DNA from: Buchnera aphidicola (Kaburagia rhusicola ensigallis) | Lineage (GTDB): Bacteria; Pseudomonadota; Gammaproteobacteria; Enterobacterales; Enterobacteriaceae | Direction: 5' to 3' | DNA: 64,000 bases | Assembly: GCA_039830025.1 (NCBI GenBank) | Contig: CP140040.1 | Location: forward strand, 272,001-336,000 | Shown here: piece after piece, positions 39,946-51,011 of the stretch | Layout of the letters: the number at the start of each line of letters is the position of its first letter | How positions within the stretch are numbered: position 1 is the stretch's first letter | Program-made: the position numbers and the translations under genes | Notes under the pieces: generated by a model | What the model was told of the DNA's origin: nothing | What the model saw: the letters and a program-made list of their open reading frames with translations, nothing else | Database searches by the model: none

Positions 39946-41238
39946 ATGAATAAATCTGATATAGATTTTGATCAACAACACATTTGGCATCCTTATAGTT
40001 CTATGATTAATCCATTACCTTGCTATTTAGTAAAATCAGCTCAAGGAATTTTTTTAAATTTAAGTAATGGACAACAATTAATTGATGGAATGTCTTCATG
40101 GTGGGCGGTTATTCATGGATATAACCATCCCAGATTAAATCGAGCATTAAAAAATCAAATAAACCGAATGTCTCATGTTATGTTTGGTGGTATTACGCAT
40201 CATCCAGCTATTTCATTGTGTAGAAATCTTATAAAGATCACTCCAAAAAACTTAAGTTGTATTTTTTTGTCAGATTCAGGTTCTGTAGCTATCGAAGTAG
40301 CAATAAAAATGGTATTACAGTATTGGAAATCGTTGGGTAAAAATAAAATTAAGTTTTTAACTATAAAAAACGGATATCACGGCGATACATTCTCTGCTAT
40401 TTCAGTATGTGATCCCAATAATTCTTTTCATAATTTATATAGTAATTTTTTTCCAAAAAATTTATTTTCGGATGCTCCTAAATGTTCATTTTACAATAAA
40501 TGGGATGAACAAGATATATATTCGTTTAATAATTTCATAGAAAAATATAAAGATGTTATTGCAGCTGTTATTTTAGAACCTATTGTACAAAGTATAGGTG
40601 GTATGAATTTTTATCATCCAATGTTTTTAAAGAAAGTAAGATTATTATGCAATACATTCGAAATTCCATTAATTTTAGATGAAATTGCTACAGGGTTTTG
40701 TAGAACTGGAAAATTTTTTGCTTTTGAACATGCAAATATTGTTCCAGACATTCTTTGTATTGGAAAAGCCATAACAGGAGGTACTATAACTTTGTCCGCA
40801 ACGTTGACGACGAAAAAAATTGCAACAACTATTAGTAAGAATAACATATCAGGATGTTTCATGCATGGTCCTACATTTATGGCCAATCCTTTAGCATGTG
40901 CAGTAGCAAATGAAAATATAAAAATACTTAAAGAAAATAAATGGAAAATGCAAATTAACAACATTGAGAAATGCTTCCGTTTACACTTATTACCTTTACA
41001 AAGTCATCCCGAAGTGAATGATGTTCGAATTTTAGGTGCTATCGGAGTTGTTGAATGTGTGCATATTATAAATGTTGCATATATGCAAAAATTTTTTGTA
41101 AAAAATGGTGTATGGATCAGACCATTTGAAAAAATTATTTATCTTATTCCATCTTACATTATTGACGAAAATTCTTTAAAAAAACTTATATACGTTATTT
41201 CTATTGCATTAGATCATAAAAATTTTTTTTTACGATAA
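39946..41238 (+). CDS. bioA: Adenosylmethionine-8-amino-7-oxononanoate aminotransferase
   Basis: BioA aminates KAPA to DAPA with S-adenosylmethionine as donor. From the ATG at 39946 it has 430 residues (E. coli 429) and begins MNKSDIDFDQQHIWHPYSSM, matching the family start; an ATG ten codons upstream is less likely. The pyridoxal-phosphate lysine is in ILCIGKAITGGT. The start lacks a good ribosome site. The divergent bioB promoter shares the 75-base gap; I see no clear BirA operator there. Confidence 0.95.
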   Translation: MNKSDIDFDQQHIWHPYSSMINPLPCYLVKSAQGIFLNLSNGQQLIDGMSSWWAVIHGYNHPRLNRALKNQINRMSHVMFGGITHHPAISLCRNLIKITPKNLSCIFLSDSGSVAIEVAIKMVLQYWKSLGKNKIKFLTIKNGYHGDTFSAISVCDPNNSFHNLYSNFFPKNLFSDAPKCSFYNKWDEQDIYSFNNFIEKYKDVIAAVILEPIVQSIGGMNFYHPMFLKKVRLLCNTFEIPLILDEIATGFCRTGKFFAFEHANIVPDILCIGKAITGGTITLSATLTTKKIATTISKNNISGCFMHGPTFMANPLACAVANENIKILKENKWKMQINNIEKCFRLHLLPLQSHPEVNDVRILGAIGVVECVHIINVAYMQKFFVKNGVWIRPFEKIIYLIPSYIIDENSLKKLIYVISIALDHKNFFLR

Positions 41239-41288
41239 AATACATGTTTATTTCATTATAAATATCACAATAATATTGATTTTATTCA

Positions 41289-42284
41289 TTATATTGTATA
41301 GATAGATATCCATACAGGTCTACTTCCAGTAGGATATCTATTTTTAAATGTTAATAATCCTGTTTTAGAACATATATTATAAACACTAATGCTATTTGAT
41401 ATTTCTCCAGAAACAATCAAAATTTTTCCAGTTGTATCGATGCAAAATGATCTTGGTTGTGTTTCTGTTTGAATATATCCAATTATTTTTATATTATTAA
41501 CATCTTTATCATTTTTTATAATTGCGATACTGCTATTACTTCTATTAGAAACGTATAAGTATTCTTCACACAGAGAAATATGAAGATCTGACGACCATGC
41601 GCAATGCATAAATTCATGTGATATGACATTGACATTTTTCAAAAATGTAATAATATTGCATGAATTGTTTACATACCATATACTTATAGTTCCATTTAAT
41701 TCATTGACGCTAAATAAACGATTAACACTTTTTTGGAAAATCATGTGTCTTGGGCCAGAATTATTTTTTACTGATATAAATTTGCATTTATTCTCTAAAA
41801 GTACTCCTGAATTTGTAAAATTATATAAATAAATTCGATCTTTTTTAAGAGATGATACAAATAAATTTTTATTGTTATAATGCATTAATGATGCATGACA
41901 TCCTTTTATTTCATGTATAGTTTGTATAATAGGTTGAGGAATTCCATATGAGTTCATTGCAGAAACGTTTATGCAGTTAAAATGATAAGAACTAGAAAAC
42001 AAATATCTTTCAGTCTTATCTATTTCAAAATGATTAATACTACAGAAAATGTTAGAATGTCCTATTTGTGTCAAAGTGCCATCTGTTTCAATTTGATATG
42101 TATAAATAGAAAATTTAGGACGTATACCTAAATATAAACGTTTTGTATTTTTTACGATGAGAATAGGTTGAGGTTCGCCATCAACTTTTACAACTTGAAT
42201 TAAGTTTAGAGACATATCAGGATTTATTTCCCATACCTCTATTTGTTGACTGTTTGCGCTAGAGACATAAAGTATTTGTTTCAT
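41289..42284 (-). CDS. pgl: 6-phosphogluconolactonase
   Basis: Pgl (YbhE) hydrolyses 6-phosphogluconolactone in the pentose phosphate pathway. It is a seven-bladed beta-propeller of 331 residues, the E. coli length, starting MKQILYVSSANSQQIEVWEI. Conserved blocks include SGPRHMIFQ and ETQPRSFCIDTTGK. It is convergent with bioA. The pgl-bioA neighbourhood is the E. coli one. Confidence 0.93.
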   Translation of the reverse strand: MKQILYVSSANSQQIEVWEINPDMSLNLIQVVKVDGEPQPILIVKNTKRLYLGIRPKFSIYTYQIETDGTLTQIGHSNIFCSINHFEIDKTERYLFSSSYHFNCINVSAMNSYGIPQPIIQTIHEIKGCHASLMHYNNKNLFVSSLKKDRIYLYNFTNSGVLLENKCKFISVKNNSGPRHMIFQKSVNRLFSVNELNGTISIWYVNNSCNIITFLKNVNVISHEFMHCAWSSDLHISLCEEYLYVSNRSNSSIAIIKNDKDVNNIKIIGYIQTETQPRSFCIDTTGKILIVSGEISNSISVYNICSKTGLLTFKNRYPTGSRPVWISIYTI

Positions 42285-43290
42285 GCATCAATTCCTAATT
42301 GAAAGTGACAGATAATATAGGTATATTATGTGTTAACTAATATAAAACATCGTTACTAATTTATCATTTAATATTTTAAGCTATAGCATGTTTATTAAAA
42401 ACAAGTTTATTTTCAAAAATATAAAAATTTAAAATATTATATATACTATATTGGTAATATTTTGGTATCTCTTTAATATAAATTGAACTTATAAAACATA
42501 ATATAATTTTTTAATACAAAATAAACTAAAGTACGTATAAGTCAATATACACAATAGTACTTATTAGAATAACAAGTAAAGAACACAAGTATAGTATCAA
42601 TTTATTAATTAAAGAAAATTATACGTATAATTTATATATAAATGTTTATTTAAAGGAAGTTAAAAAGATTAATTAATAACGTATGTTCTATAATATTAAA
42701 AAAATTATTTATTTTATACTTAGTATATTTTAATATGTATTATGTTTCACTTACAAAAAATATATTTTAGAGCTGTATTATTTATTTATCTTCATATTAT
42801 ACATTCAAAATATAAAATTTTTATATTTTTTAAATGAACTATTTAACATGACACAATAGCATTTCATACATTTTATGTACCATATTTAAATCTTTGTTAT
42901 ATAAAATAAAACATGATATTTATCATGTATAAAATAAATATCTATAAAATATTAATTATGATTTTTATTTTTTATTTATAATTAATTTAAGTTTAGAATA
43001 TAATTTTATTACTTCTCTCTTATTGATATACTTTTTAAAAATCTATACAACTATTAAATAAATTTTTTAATGTTCATATGTTATTTTTTATTTAGATAAT
43101 AAGAACGTTTAATCTGTATTACAATACTAATAAATTTAATATTTTATCTGCATTAATTAGAATAACAGAAATAATTTTATATTCTTTTATTAACTATAAT
43201 TCCTATTTCAATTTTAATTGTCTCTTAAATTTAAAATATTAATAATATTTCCACTGTTGTGAAAAGTTTTTTATTACAAGAAATATTTAT
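42285..43290. other. 1-kb gene-free gap between pgl and lolC
   Basis: The longest empty stretch in the window. In E. coli mfd, the transcription-repair coupling factor, lies beside lolC, and other Buchnera are reported to keep it at this place. Here I see only AT-rich DNA with frequent stops in all frames and no recognisable Mfd fragment. The lolC promoter should lie at its right end. Confidence 0.6.
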
Positions 43291-44493
43291 ATGAATTTAT
43301 TGATTTCGTTTTTCATTGGATTTCGTTATTTTTTTAGCAAATCTAGAACTTTTCTTAATAAATTAACCAACATATTATCTATTATGAGCATGTCATGTGG
43401 GGTATCTGCTGTAATAACTATCATTTCTATTATGAATGGATTTGAAAATGAATTTAAAAATCGCATTTTAAATTTTATTCCTCATGTTATTGTTAGTAAG
43501 AACAGTAACAATATGAACAAATTTAGTATTAACAAACATGACTTAGTTTCAAAATATGTAAAAAAAATATCTGAAATAATTATTAGCGACGTCATTGTTC
43601 AAGGTAATTCTGAAATTTCTATTGGTTCAGTGTTATCTATGAACCATAAACAATACAACGTTTTTAAACCTTATTTAAGAAATAACAGTTATTTAAAAAT
43701 TTTAAATAAAAACAATTATGATGCGATAATAGGGCAAGGATTGGCAAACAAATTAAATATTCATATTGGTGATAAATTCACATTGATTTTTCCGAATTTT
43801 CGTCCATTTTTTTTATTTAAAAATATAACTAATAGGCGTATATTCAAAGTGATTGACACTTTTATTACTAATACTGAAATTGACAGTTATCAAATATTAG
43901 TAAATCATCAAGATTTATCTACCTTTTTGTGTTATCCAAAAGATCACATTACAGGATTACGATTATGGTTAAAAGATCCGTTAGACATTGATAATTATTT
44001 AGAGCATCTACATTTACCTGGTATAAAAATAAAGAATTGGAAACAAAGTAGGGGTGAATTATTACAAGCTGCAAAAATAGAAAATTATATGATGATATTT
44101 TTGTTTAGTCTAATTGTCATGGTGTCTGTATTTAGTTTATTTGTATCTATTAGTTTATTTATTATGAATAAAGAAAAAGATATTGCTATATTTCAAACAT
44201 TAGGTTTATCTAAATGTAATATTATGTTAGTTTTTATATTTCAAGGAATGCTAAGTGGCATAATAGGGATATCATTAGGTACAGTATTGAGTTTTTTAAT
44301 TATGAACGAAACAATTGGTATTATGTCTATAATAAAACTATTTTTTCCAAATATTTCATTACCTTACGTTATTTTTCCTCATCAAATTATAACAATTGAT
44401 GTGATATCTACAATATTTATTTTATTATCTACCGTTTATCCCGCTTGGAAAGCAACTACAATATTTCCATCAAGAAGGCTAGCTTATGAATAA
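43291..44493 (+). CDS. lolC: Lipoprotein-releasing system permease LolC
   Basis: LolC is one of the two permeases of LolCDE, which extracts outer-membrane lipoproteins from the inner membrane and passes them to LolA. The protein has 400 residues (E. coli 399). It has an N-terminal helix (about residues 25-50), a large periplasmic domain, and three C-terminal helices from about residue 268. FQTLGLSKCNIMLVFIFQG is the cytoplasmic contact for LolD. The stop overlaps the lolD start by 8 bases. Confidence 0.93.
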   Translation: MNLLISFFIGFRYFFSKSRTFLNKLTNILSIMSMSCGVSAVITIISIMNGFENEFKNRILNFIPHVIVSKNSNNMNKFSINKHDLVSKYVKKISEIIISDVIVQGNSEISIGSVLSMNHKQYNVFKPYLRNNSYLKILNKNNYDAIIGQGLANKLNIHIGDKFTLIFPNFRPFFLFKNITNRRIFKVIDTFITNTEIDSYQILVNHQDLSTFLCYPKDHITGLRLWLKDPLDIDNYLEHLHLPGIKIKNWKQSRGELLQAAKIENYMMIFLFSLIVMVSVFSLFVSISLFIMNKEKDIAIFQTLGLSKCNIMLVFIFQGMLSGIIGISLGTVLSFLIMNETIGIMSIIKLFFPNISLPYVIFPHQIITIDVISTIFILLSTVYPAWKATTIFPSRRLAYE

Positions 44494-45174
44494 TGTAAAC
44501 TTGTTAAAATGTAGTTCTATATGTAAATATTATCTCAATGGAACAGTAAAAAATTATATTTTAAAAAATATCTCATTGGTATTGAAAAAAGGTGATATGC
44601 TTTCTATAATCGGTTCTTCTGGATCAGGAAAAAGCACCTTTTTGCATATTGTAGGAGGCCTTGATTCTCCTAATTCAGGAGAAATTTTTTTTTAGGCCAA
44701 AATATACATAGTATTTCTAATAAAAAACAATCTATATTAAGAAATTGTCATTTAGGCTTTATATATCAATTGCATCATCTACTATCGGACTTTAATATCA
44801 TTGAAAATGTTACTTTACCTTTACTTATTCAAAAAAAAAATAAGTCGTTTGCATTTGAAAAAGCATATAATGCTTTAAAAAGTGTAGGAATAGAAAAAAA
44901 AATTAAAAATTTTCCTTCAGAATTATCAGGAGGAGAACGACAAAGAGTAGCCATTGCCAGAGCATTAGTTACGAAACCTAGTCTTGTTATAGCCGATGAA
45001 CCAACCGGAAACTTAGATAAAAACAATTCCAATCGAATTTTAGATCTATTTTTTAATCTTAACAGCACATATAAAATTACTTTTTTAATAGTCACACATG
45101 ATATGGAATTTTTTAAAAATATACCGTTAAAGATGAAATTGAAAACTGGAACGTTATATAAAATAGATTCTTAG
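44486..45174 (+). CDS. lolD: Lipoprotein-releasing ATPase LolD, frameshifted at a poly-T tract
   Basis: LolD powers LolCDE. The first frame (44486-44695) codes for Walker A GSSGSGKST and stops right after SGEIFF. In the next frame translation without the stop gives LGQNIHSIS, then CHLGFIYQLHHLLSDFNI, the ABC signature LSGGERQRVAIARAL and Walker B LVIADEPTGNLD, all as in E. coli LolD. The break is exactly at a T9 run (44685-44693); one added T gives a continuous 229-residue protein (E. coli 233). A second run, A10 at 44831-44840, is in frame. LolD is essential in E. coli, so slippage rescue or a sequence error seems likelier than a dead gene. Confidence 0.88.
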
Positions 45175-45189
45175 ACAGGAAATTATAAA

Positions 45190-46428
45190 GTGATTTATTT
45201 ATCTTTTTTAATATCTAAAAAACTTAACATTCAGTTTAAAAAAAACAGTATAACCTATTTAGTTTCTATTGTTTCTAAAATTGGTATATTCTTAGGAGTA
45301 TTAGTATTAATCATAAGTTTTAGTGCATTAAATGGATTCAAATTTGAATTAAATAATAGAATTTTATCAATACTTCCACATGGTGAAATCCTACCTACCA
45401 AATATCCGTTTCAAAATTGGAAAAAAATTAAAAACTTATTAAAATTTTCACCCGACATTATATCTATAGTACCATATGTAAGTACTACAGCATTAGTAAA
45501 TCACATAAATGGAATTAAAGGGATTCAATTAAAAGGATTAAACTTTGATAGTAATCATGAACCAAATAATTTATATAAATTTATAAATAAAAAAACATTG
45601 AAAAAAATAAAAAAAAATGAATATCAAGTTATTCTTGGAAAAAGCATAGCAACATACTTATCTATTCATAAAGGAGATTGGATAAATATTGTTTTTTCTG
45701 ATAATTATCATTCTTCAACATTATATCCTAAATACATTTTTTTACAAGTATTGGACTTTTTTAATATAAATAGTAGTTTGGATGATACATTAGCGTTAGT
45801 TCCTATGTCTGATTTACAACGATATTTAAATATGCGTTCTAATATTTCAGGATTAGAACTATCTATAAAGGATCCATTTGATGGAAATAAAATTTTTAAA
45901 AAAATTCAACATAACTTACCAAATAATTTTATTATTAAAAATTGGATGATAGAATATAATTATATTTATCATGAAATTCAATTAGTAAAAACTATTATTT
46001 ATTTCGCTATGATATTAATTATTATTATTTCTTGTTGTAGTATAGCTTCGATTACTTTATTCAATATATCAAAAAAAATAAAAAGCATTGCAATATTTAA
46101 AACTTTAGGAATAAACAATAATTCGATTAAGTTTATACTATTAATATATGGCATAAAATCCATATTTAAAATTGGATTATTATCTTTGTTACTAAGCATG
46201 ATATTATTATTCAATTTTCAGTATTTCATATATTATATAGAAAAATATTTAGGTTACAAATTGGTATCTAGTGCTGTTTATTTTATTGACTTTATCCCTA
46301 TTTCTATTGCTTTTTCAGACATTTTTTTAATATTTTTCATACTTTTTTTAATAGGATTTATAACTAGTTATTATCCTGCAAATTATGCTAGTAAAATTGA
46401 TCCTGCAACAATTTTAAAAAAATATTGA
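45190..46428 (+). CDS. lolE: Lipoprotein-releasing system permease LolE
   Basis: LolE is the second permease of LolCDE and receives lipoproteins in the inner membrane. The protein has 412 residues (E. coli 414). Layout is the same as LolC: an N-terminal helix (about residues 28-52), a periplasmic domain, and three helices from about residue 270. FKTLGINNNSIKFILLIYG is the LolD contact. The start is GTG with AGGA about 10 bases ahead, 15 bases after lolD. Confidence 0.92.
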   Translation: MIYLSFLISKKLNIQFKKNSITYLVSIVSKIGIFLGVLVLIISFSALNGFKFELNNRILSILPHGEILPTKYPFQNWKKIKNLLKFSPDIISIVPYVSTTALVNHINGIKGIQLKGLNFDSNHEPNNLYKFINKKTLKKIKKNEYQVILGKSIATYLSIHKGDWINIVFSDNYHSSTLYPKYIFLQVLDFFNINSSLDDTLALVPMSDLQRYLNMRSNISGLELSIKDPFDGNKIFKKIQHNLPNNFIIKNWMIEYNYIYHEIQLVKTIIYFAMILIIIISCCSIASITLFNISKKIKSIAIFKTLGINNNSIKFILLIYGIKSIFKIGLLSLLLSMILLFNFQYFIYYIEKYLGYKLVSSAVYFIDFIPISIAFSDIFLIFFILFLIGFITSYYPANYASKIDPATILKKY

Positions 46429-46519
46429 ATACGAATGCACTGCATTAAAATGTACTTAAACATAAAAATATAGTGAACTACATATTAAATTTTTTAATTA
46501 AAAATCATTAAGGTAAATA

Positions 46520-46678
46520 ATGCAGGTAACTAACCGAAGACTGAAAAATACACGTTATAAAAAGCACAAAAGAAAAATTCATCAACGTTTTCGAAAAAAT
46601 ATTTTTGAACGCGAAATTAAAAAAATATTTTTTAATACACAATATTTTTTAAATAAGATAAAATCTTTTTTTATATGA
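46520..46678 (+). CDS. Small, very basic protein of unknown function
   Basis: This 52-codon frame starts with ATG preceded by AAGG at 6 bases, a better ribosome site than many known genes here have. The product begins MQVTNRRLKNTRYKKHKRKI and holds about 18 Lys/Arg residues with very few acids, followed by a hydrophobic aromatic tail. Arginines are coded by CGN as well as AGA codons. I do not recognise it; composition suggests RNA or ribosome binding, but it could be the remains of a larger gene or a chance frame. It lies between lolE and gapA. Confidence 0.4.
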   Translation: MQVTNRRLKNTRYKKHKRKIHQRFRKNIFEREIKKIFFNTQYFLNKIKSFFI

Positions 46679-46738
46679 CATACATCGCATATTCATATTA
46701 TTTAAAAAGAATAATAGTATTAGTTATAAATTTCTTAA

Positions 46739-46753
46739 ATGATCTAAGATCAT
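46739..46753. promoter_or_regulatory. 15-base palindrome upstream of gapA
   Basis: ATGATCTAAGATCAT is a perfect inverted repeat (7 bp arms around one A), 94 bases before the gapA start. It has the form of an operator but no matching regulator can be named. Confidence 0.3.
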
Positions 46754-46781
46754 AATTTTGTTATTAGACTATTATAAATGA

Positions 46782-47840
<1,059 letters not shown>

Positions 47841-47879
47841 AAGTAGAAAATTTAATATTGAAGTTTTGTTTAAAAAATA

Positions 47880-47929
47880 TATAAATTTCATACTGACATT
47901 ATATCTTGTAATGTCATATGAAATTTATA
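47880..47929. terminator. 21-bp hairpin between gapA and fldA
   Basis: The left arm (47880-47901) and right arm (47909-47929) pair over 21 bp with a single bulged C at 47893 and a 7-base loop. It lies 40 bases after the gapA stop and 62 bases beyond the end of the convergent fldA, so it can terminate both. It is the longest stem in the window. Confidence 0.75.
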
Positions 47930-47990
47930 ATAAATAAGATATTTAAAAAGTAATATTATTGTAGTATATATATAAACAAAACATGTATAT

Positions 47991-48509
47991 TTATGTCATT
48001 TGTAATTCTTTTTTTAATTGTTGTGTCCATTCAATAACTCTTTTTTCGCTTTTTTTTGGTTGTCGATCTTCATCTATAGCTAATCCTAAGAAATATTGAT
48101 TATTATGTAATGCTTTAGAATCATCAAAAAAATAGTCATTAGTTGACCATTTTCCGATAAAATTTACATGTGTTTTTTTAATATTATTAAATAATATTCC
48201 CATTCCATCACAAAAATATTCAGAATAATCTTCTTGATCCCCACATCCAAAAAAAGCAATAGTTTTGTTATAAAAATTTATTTTTTTAAAAATTGGTAAA
48301 AAATCATCCCAATCACATTGTAGCTCGCCATAGTACCATGTAGAAACCCCTAATATAATAGTATTATATTGTTCTATATCTTCTTGTTTAGAGTCAGCAA
48401 TATCATAAATAGTAGAAATATTTTTTCCAAGACATGTTTGAATACGCGTAGCTATTTTTTCTGTATTTCCTGTATCGCTACCAAAAAAAATGCCTATATC
48501 AGTTGTCAT
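47991..48509 (-). CDS. fldA: Flavodoxin
   Basis: FldA is an FMN electron carrier that serves radical-SAM enzymes such as BioB, LipA and IspG, all coded in this window. The protein has 172 residues (E. coli 176). The phosphate loop [13 protein letters not shown] (about residues 8-20) and FMN loops [15 protein letters not shown] and [15 protein letters not shown] are intact. It is convergent with gapA. Confidence 0.95.
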   Translation of the reverse strand: MTTDIGIFFGSDTGNTEKIATRIQTCLGKNISTIYDIADSKQEDIEQYNTIILGVSTWYYGELQCDWDDFLPIFKKINFYNKTIAFFGCGDQEDYSEYFCDGMGILFNNIKKTHVNFIGKWSTNDYFFDDSKALHNNQYFLGLAIDEDRQPKKSEKRVIEWTQQLKKELQMT

Positions 48510-48778
48510 ATATAATCCTATTTAATACAATGAAACATTTATTAATATTTTTAATAAATGTATATGTTATATAAAATTTGTAATGTTTTTAATTAAAATA
48601 GCTCACATATCAAAAAGTAAAGTAGATATATTATAATATTGTAATATAAATTATTATTTCATTATTAGATATATTTTACATTAATTTTAAAATTAAAATA
48701 GCACTATTACTTCATAATATATGCGTAAAAAATAAATATAATGACAATGTTTTTCTAATAAAGGAATTTATTAATATA

Positions 48779-50209
48779 ATGACAATTAATCTTGTTTGGT
48801 TTCGAAGTGATCTACGTGTGCGTTATAATCCAGCGCTTTATTTTGCTTGCAAAAATAATGAATCGATTGTATTGGCTTTATTTATCTCCTCTATGAAACA
48901 ATGGAAACTTAATTTGTTTTCTTCCAAAAAAATCAGTCTAATATATAAAAATGTTATTTCTTTAAGAAAAGAGTTACGAAAACTTAATATTATTCTATAT
49001 TATTATGAATCTACTACTTTTTCAAAATCAATAAATTATCTCGTTCGATTTTGTAAAAAAAATAAAGTAAACAATCTATATTACAATTATGAATATGAAT
49101 TTTTTCATCAAAAAAGAGATATCATGGCAATGAAGATACTTAAAAATAATTCTATTTTTTCGTATGGATTTCATGGTTCTACATTGATACAACCTGGAAT
49201 AATTACAAATAAAACAGGAAATATGTATAAAAAATATAGTTTTTTTAAAAAAAAATGTATTCAAATATTAGCAACAAAACAATTAAATTATATTTTTAAA
49301 ATTAAAAAAAGAAAAAAAATTGTCAACCATTCTAACTACAAAATTCCATCATTCCGTTTTTCTCTTGAAAAGTTTAATGAACAATTATTTCCAATAGGAG
49401 AAAAAAAAGTAATTAAAAAATTAAAACTATTTCTTAAAAATAAATTAAATAACTATAATAGTGACCATAATAGTATTTCATTAAATAGTACTAGCATGAT
49501 TTCTGCTCACTTATCTATTGGAGTAATATCACCTTTGCAATGTTTATTACTTTTATTTAAGTATCGTTTTAATGTACATAAATATTCTGTCGAAAAGTGT
49601 TTGTGGATCAACGAATTAATTTGGCGCGAATTTTTCAAACATTTATTATATTTTTATCCATTACTATATAAAGAAACAATATTATGCAATTGGGAAAAAA
49701 ACATAACATGGAAAAATAACAAAAAACATTTTAATGCATGGAAAATAGGAAAAACGGGGTTTCCTATTGTAGATGCTGGTATGAGGCAATTAAACCAAAT
49801 AGGATGGATACATAACCGCTTACGAATGATCACTTCTAGTTTTTTAGTAAAAAATTTATTAATTAATTGGAAAAAAGGAGAAAAATATTTTATGTCGCAG
49901 CTTATTGATGGAGACGTGGCATTAAATAATGGGGGATGGCAGTGGATATCTTCAGTAGGTAGCGATAGTGTTCCGTATTTTCGTATATTTAATCCTATTT
50001 TACAATCTAAAAAATTCGACCCAAAAGGGGTATTTATCAAAAAATATGTTCCTGAATTAAAAAAAATTTCTTCAGTTAGTATTCACGATCCCAATTTATG
50101 GCATGAAAAAGTAAAAAAAGAAATTAATTATCCTCAACCGATTATTGACTTTTCTCATTCTAGGAGAGAGACGTTAACAATATTTAGGCGTGCAAAATAT
50201 AAATTATAA
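48779..50209 (+). CDS. phrB: Deoxyribodipyrimidine photo-lyase
   Basis: PhrB repairs UV-induced pyrimidine dimers with light, using FAD and an antenna pigment. The protein has 476 residues (E. coli 472). The N-terminal antenna domain begins VWFRSDLRVRYNPAL; the FAD domain holds WINELIWREFFKHLLY and NNGGWQWISSVGSDS then PYFRIFNP. Translation starts with ATG after AAAGGAATTTATTAAT. The gene is complete, which is unusual for an organism living inside insect tissue. ybgI follows after 18 bases, as in E. coli. Confidence 0.94.
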   Translation: MTINLVWFRSDLRVRYNPALYFACKNNESIVLALFISSMKQWKLNLFSSKKISLIYKNVISLRKELRKLNIILYYYESTTFSKSINYLVRFCKKNKVNNLYYNYEYEFFHQKRDIMAMKILKNNSIFSYGFHGSTLIQPGIITNKTGNMYKKYSFFKKKCIQILATKQLNYIFKIKKRKKIVNHSNYKIPSFRFSLEKFNEQLFPIGEKKVIKKLKLFLKNKLNNYNSDHNSISLNSTSMISAHLSIGVISPLQCLLLLFKYRFNVHKYSVEKCLWINELIWREFFKHLLYFYPLLYKETILCNWEKNITWKNNKKHFNAWKIGKTGFPIVDAGMRQLNQIGWIHNRLRMITSSFLVKNLLINWKKGEKYFMSQLIDGDVALNNGGWQWISSVGSDSVPYFRIFNPILQSKKFDPKGVFIKKYVPELKKISSVSIHDPNLWHEKVKKEINYPQPIIDFSHSRRETLTIFRRAKYKL

Positions 50210-50227
50210 TTATATGAAAACTAATTT

Positions 50228-50971
50228 ATGAAAAACATTACGTTAGAAAAAATTATTAATAAGAAACTTAATTCTTGTCAAATTCATGATGTTATTCCAA
50301 ACGGATTACAAATAGAAGGAATTCAAGAAATTAAAAAAATTATAACTGGAGTTACAGCGTGTCAAGAATTATTAGATGCTGCAGTCAAAAAAAGAGCTCA
50401 AGCTGTAATTGTACATCATGGATATTTTTGGAAAAATAGCGAAAGAACTATTACAGGAATACTGAGAAATAGAATAAAAACTATACTGGAAAATAATATT
50501 AATTTGTATTGTTGGCATTTACCTTTAGATCTTCATTCTGAATTAGGAAATAATGTTCAAATAGGAAAAATTCTCCAACTGAAATTAAAAGGGTATATAT
50601 TACCATTAGTACCTTGGGGAATTTTCGAACAAGCAATGACTGAAAAACAAATATTAAATATAATAACAAAAAAGTTTAATAGATTACCTTTTCACTATAA
50701 ATACAATGCATCTAAAACTATCCGCAAAGTAGCATGGTGTAGCGGAAAAGGACAGGGTTTTATCCACTCTGTTGCGCAACATGGAGTTGATGCATTTTTA
50801 ACTGGTGAAGTATCGGAAGAAACAATCCATGTTGCTAAAGAAAACAATTTTCATTTTTTTTCGATAGGACACCATGCTAGTGAATGCGGAGGAATAATAG
50901 CTTTGACTAATTGGTTAAAAAAACTAAGTGATTTAGATGTTACTTTTATTAATGTTCATAATCCCGTTTAA
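50228..50971 (+). CDS. ybgI: NIF3/YbgI family metal-binding protein
   Basis: This is a hexameric di-metal protein of the NIF3 (DUF34) family, 247 residues as in E. coli YbgI. Metal ligands are in VIVHHGYFWK (about residues 62-63), CWHLPLDLH (about residue 97-101) and the C-terminal GHHASECGG. The reaction is not firmly established; the family is often labelled GTP cyclohydrolase 1 type 2 homolog. A hairpin overlaps its stop codon. Confidence 0.92.
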   Translation: MKNITLEKIINKKLNSCQIHDVIPNGLQIEGIQEIKKIITGVTACQELLDAAVKKRAQAVIVHHGYFWKNSERTITGILRNRIKTILENNINLYCWHLPLDLHSELGNNVQIGKILQLKLKGYILPLVPWGIFEQAMTEKQILNIITKKFNRLPFHYKYNASKTIRKVAWCSGKGQGFIHSVAQHGVDAFLTGEVSEETIHVAKENNFHFFSIGHHASECGGIIALTNWLKKLSDLDVTFINVHNPV

Positions 50972-51011
50972 CGCGATTATGCATTAATTAAACATAATTT
51001 TATATGTTTAA
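50957..51011 (+). terminator. Tandem hairpins at the end of ybgI
   Basis: The first stem pairs CATAATCCCG (50957-50966) with CGCGATTATG (50972-50981), nine of ten bases, with a 5-base loop that includes the stop codon. The second pairs TTAAACATA (50988-50996) with TATGTTTAA (51003-51011), perfect. Together they form a plausible terminator ahead of sucA. Confidence 0.55.

Noticed and set aside
44829..45095. Antisense frame of 88 codons in lolD
   Set aside because: It mirrors the conserved LolD signature and Walker B region, which explains its openness.
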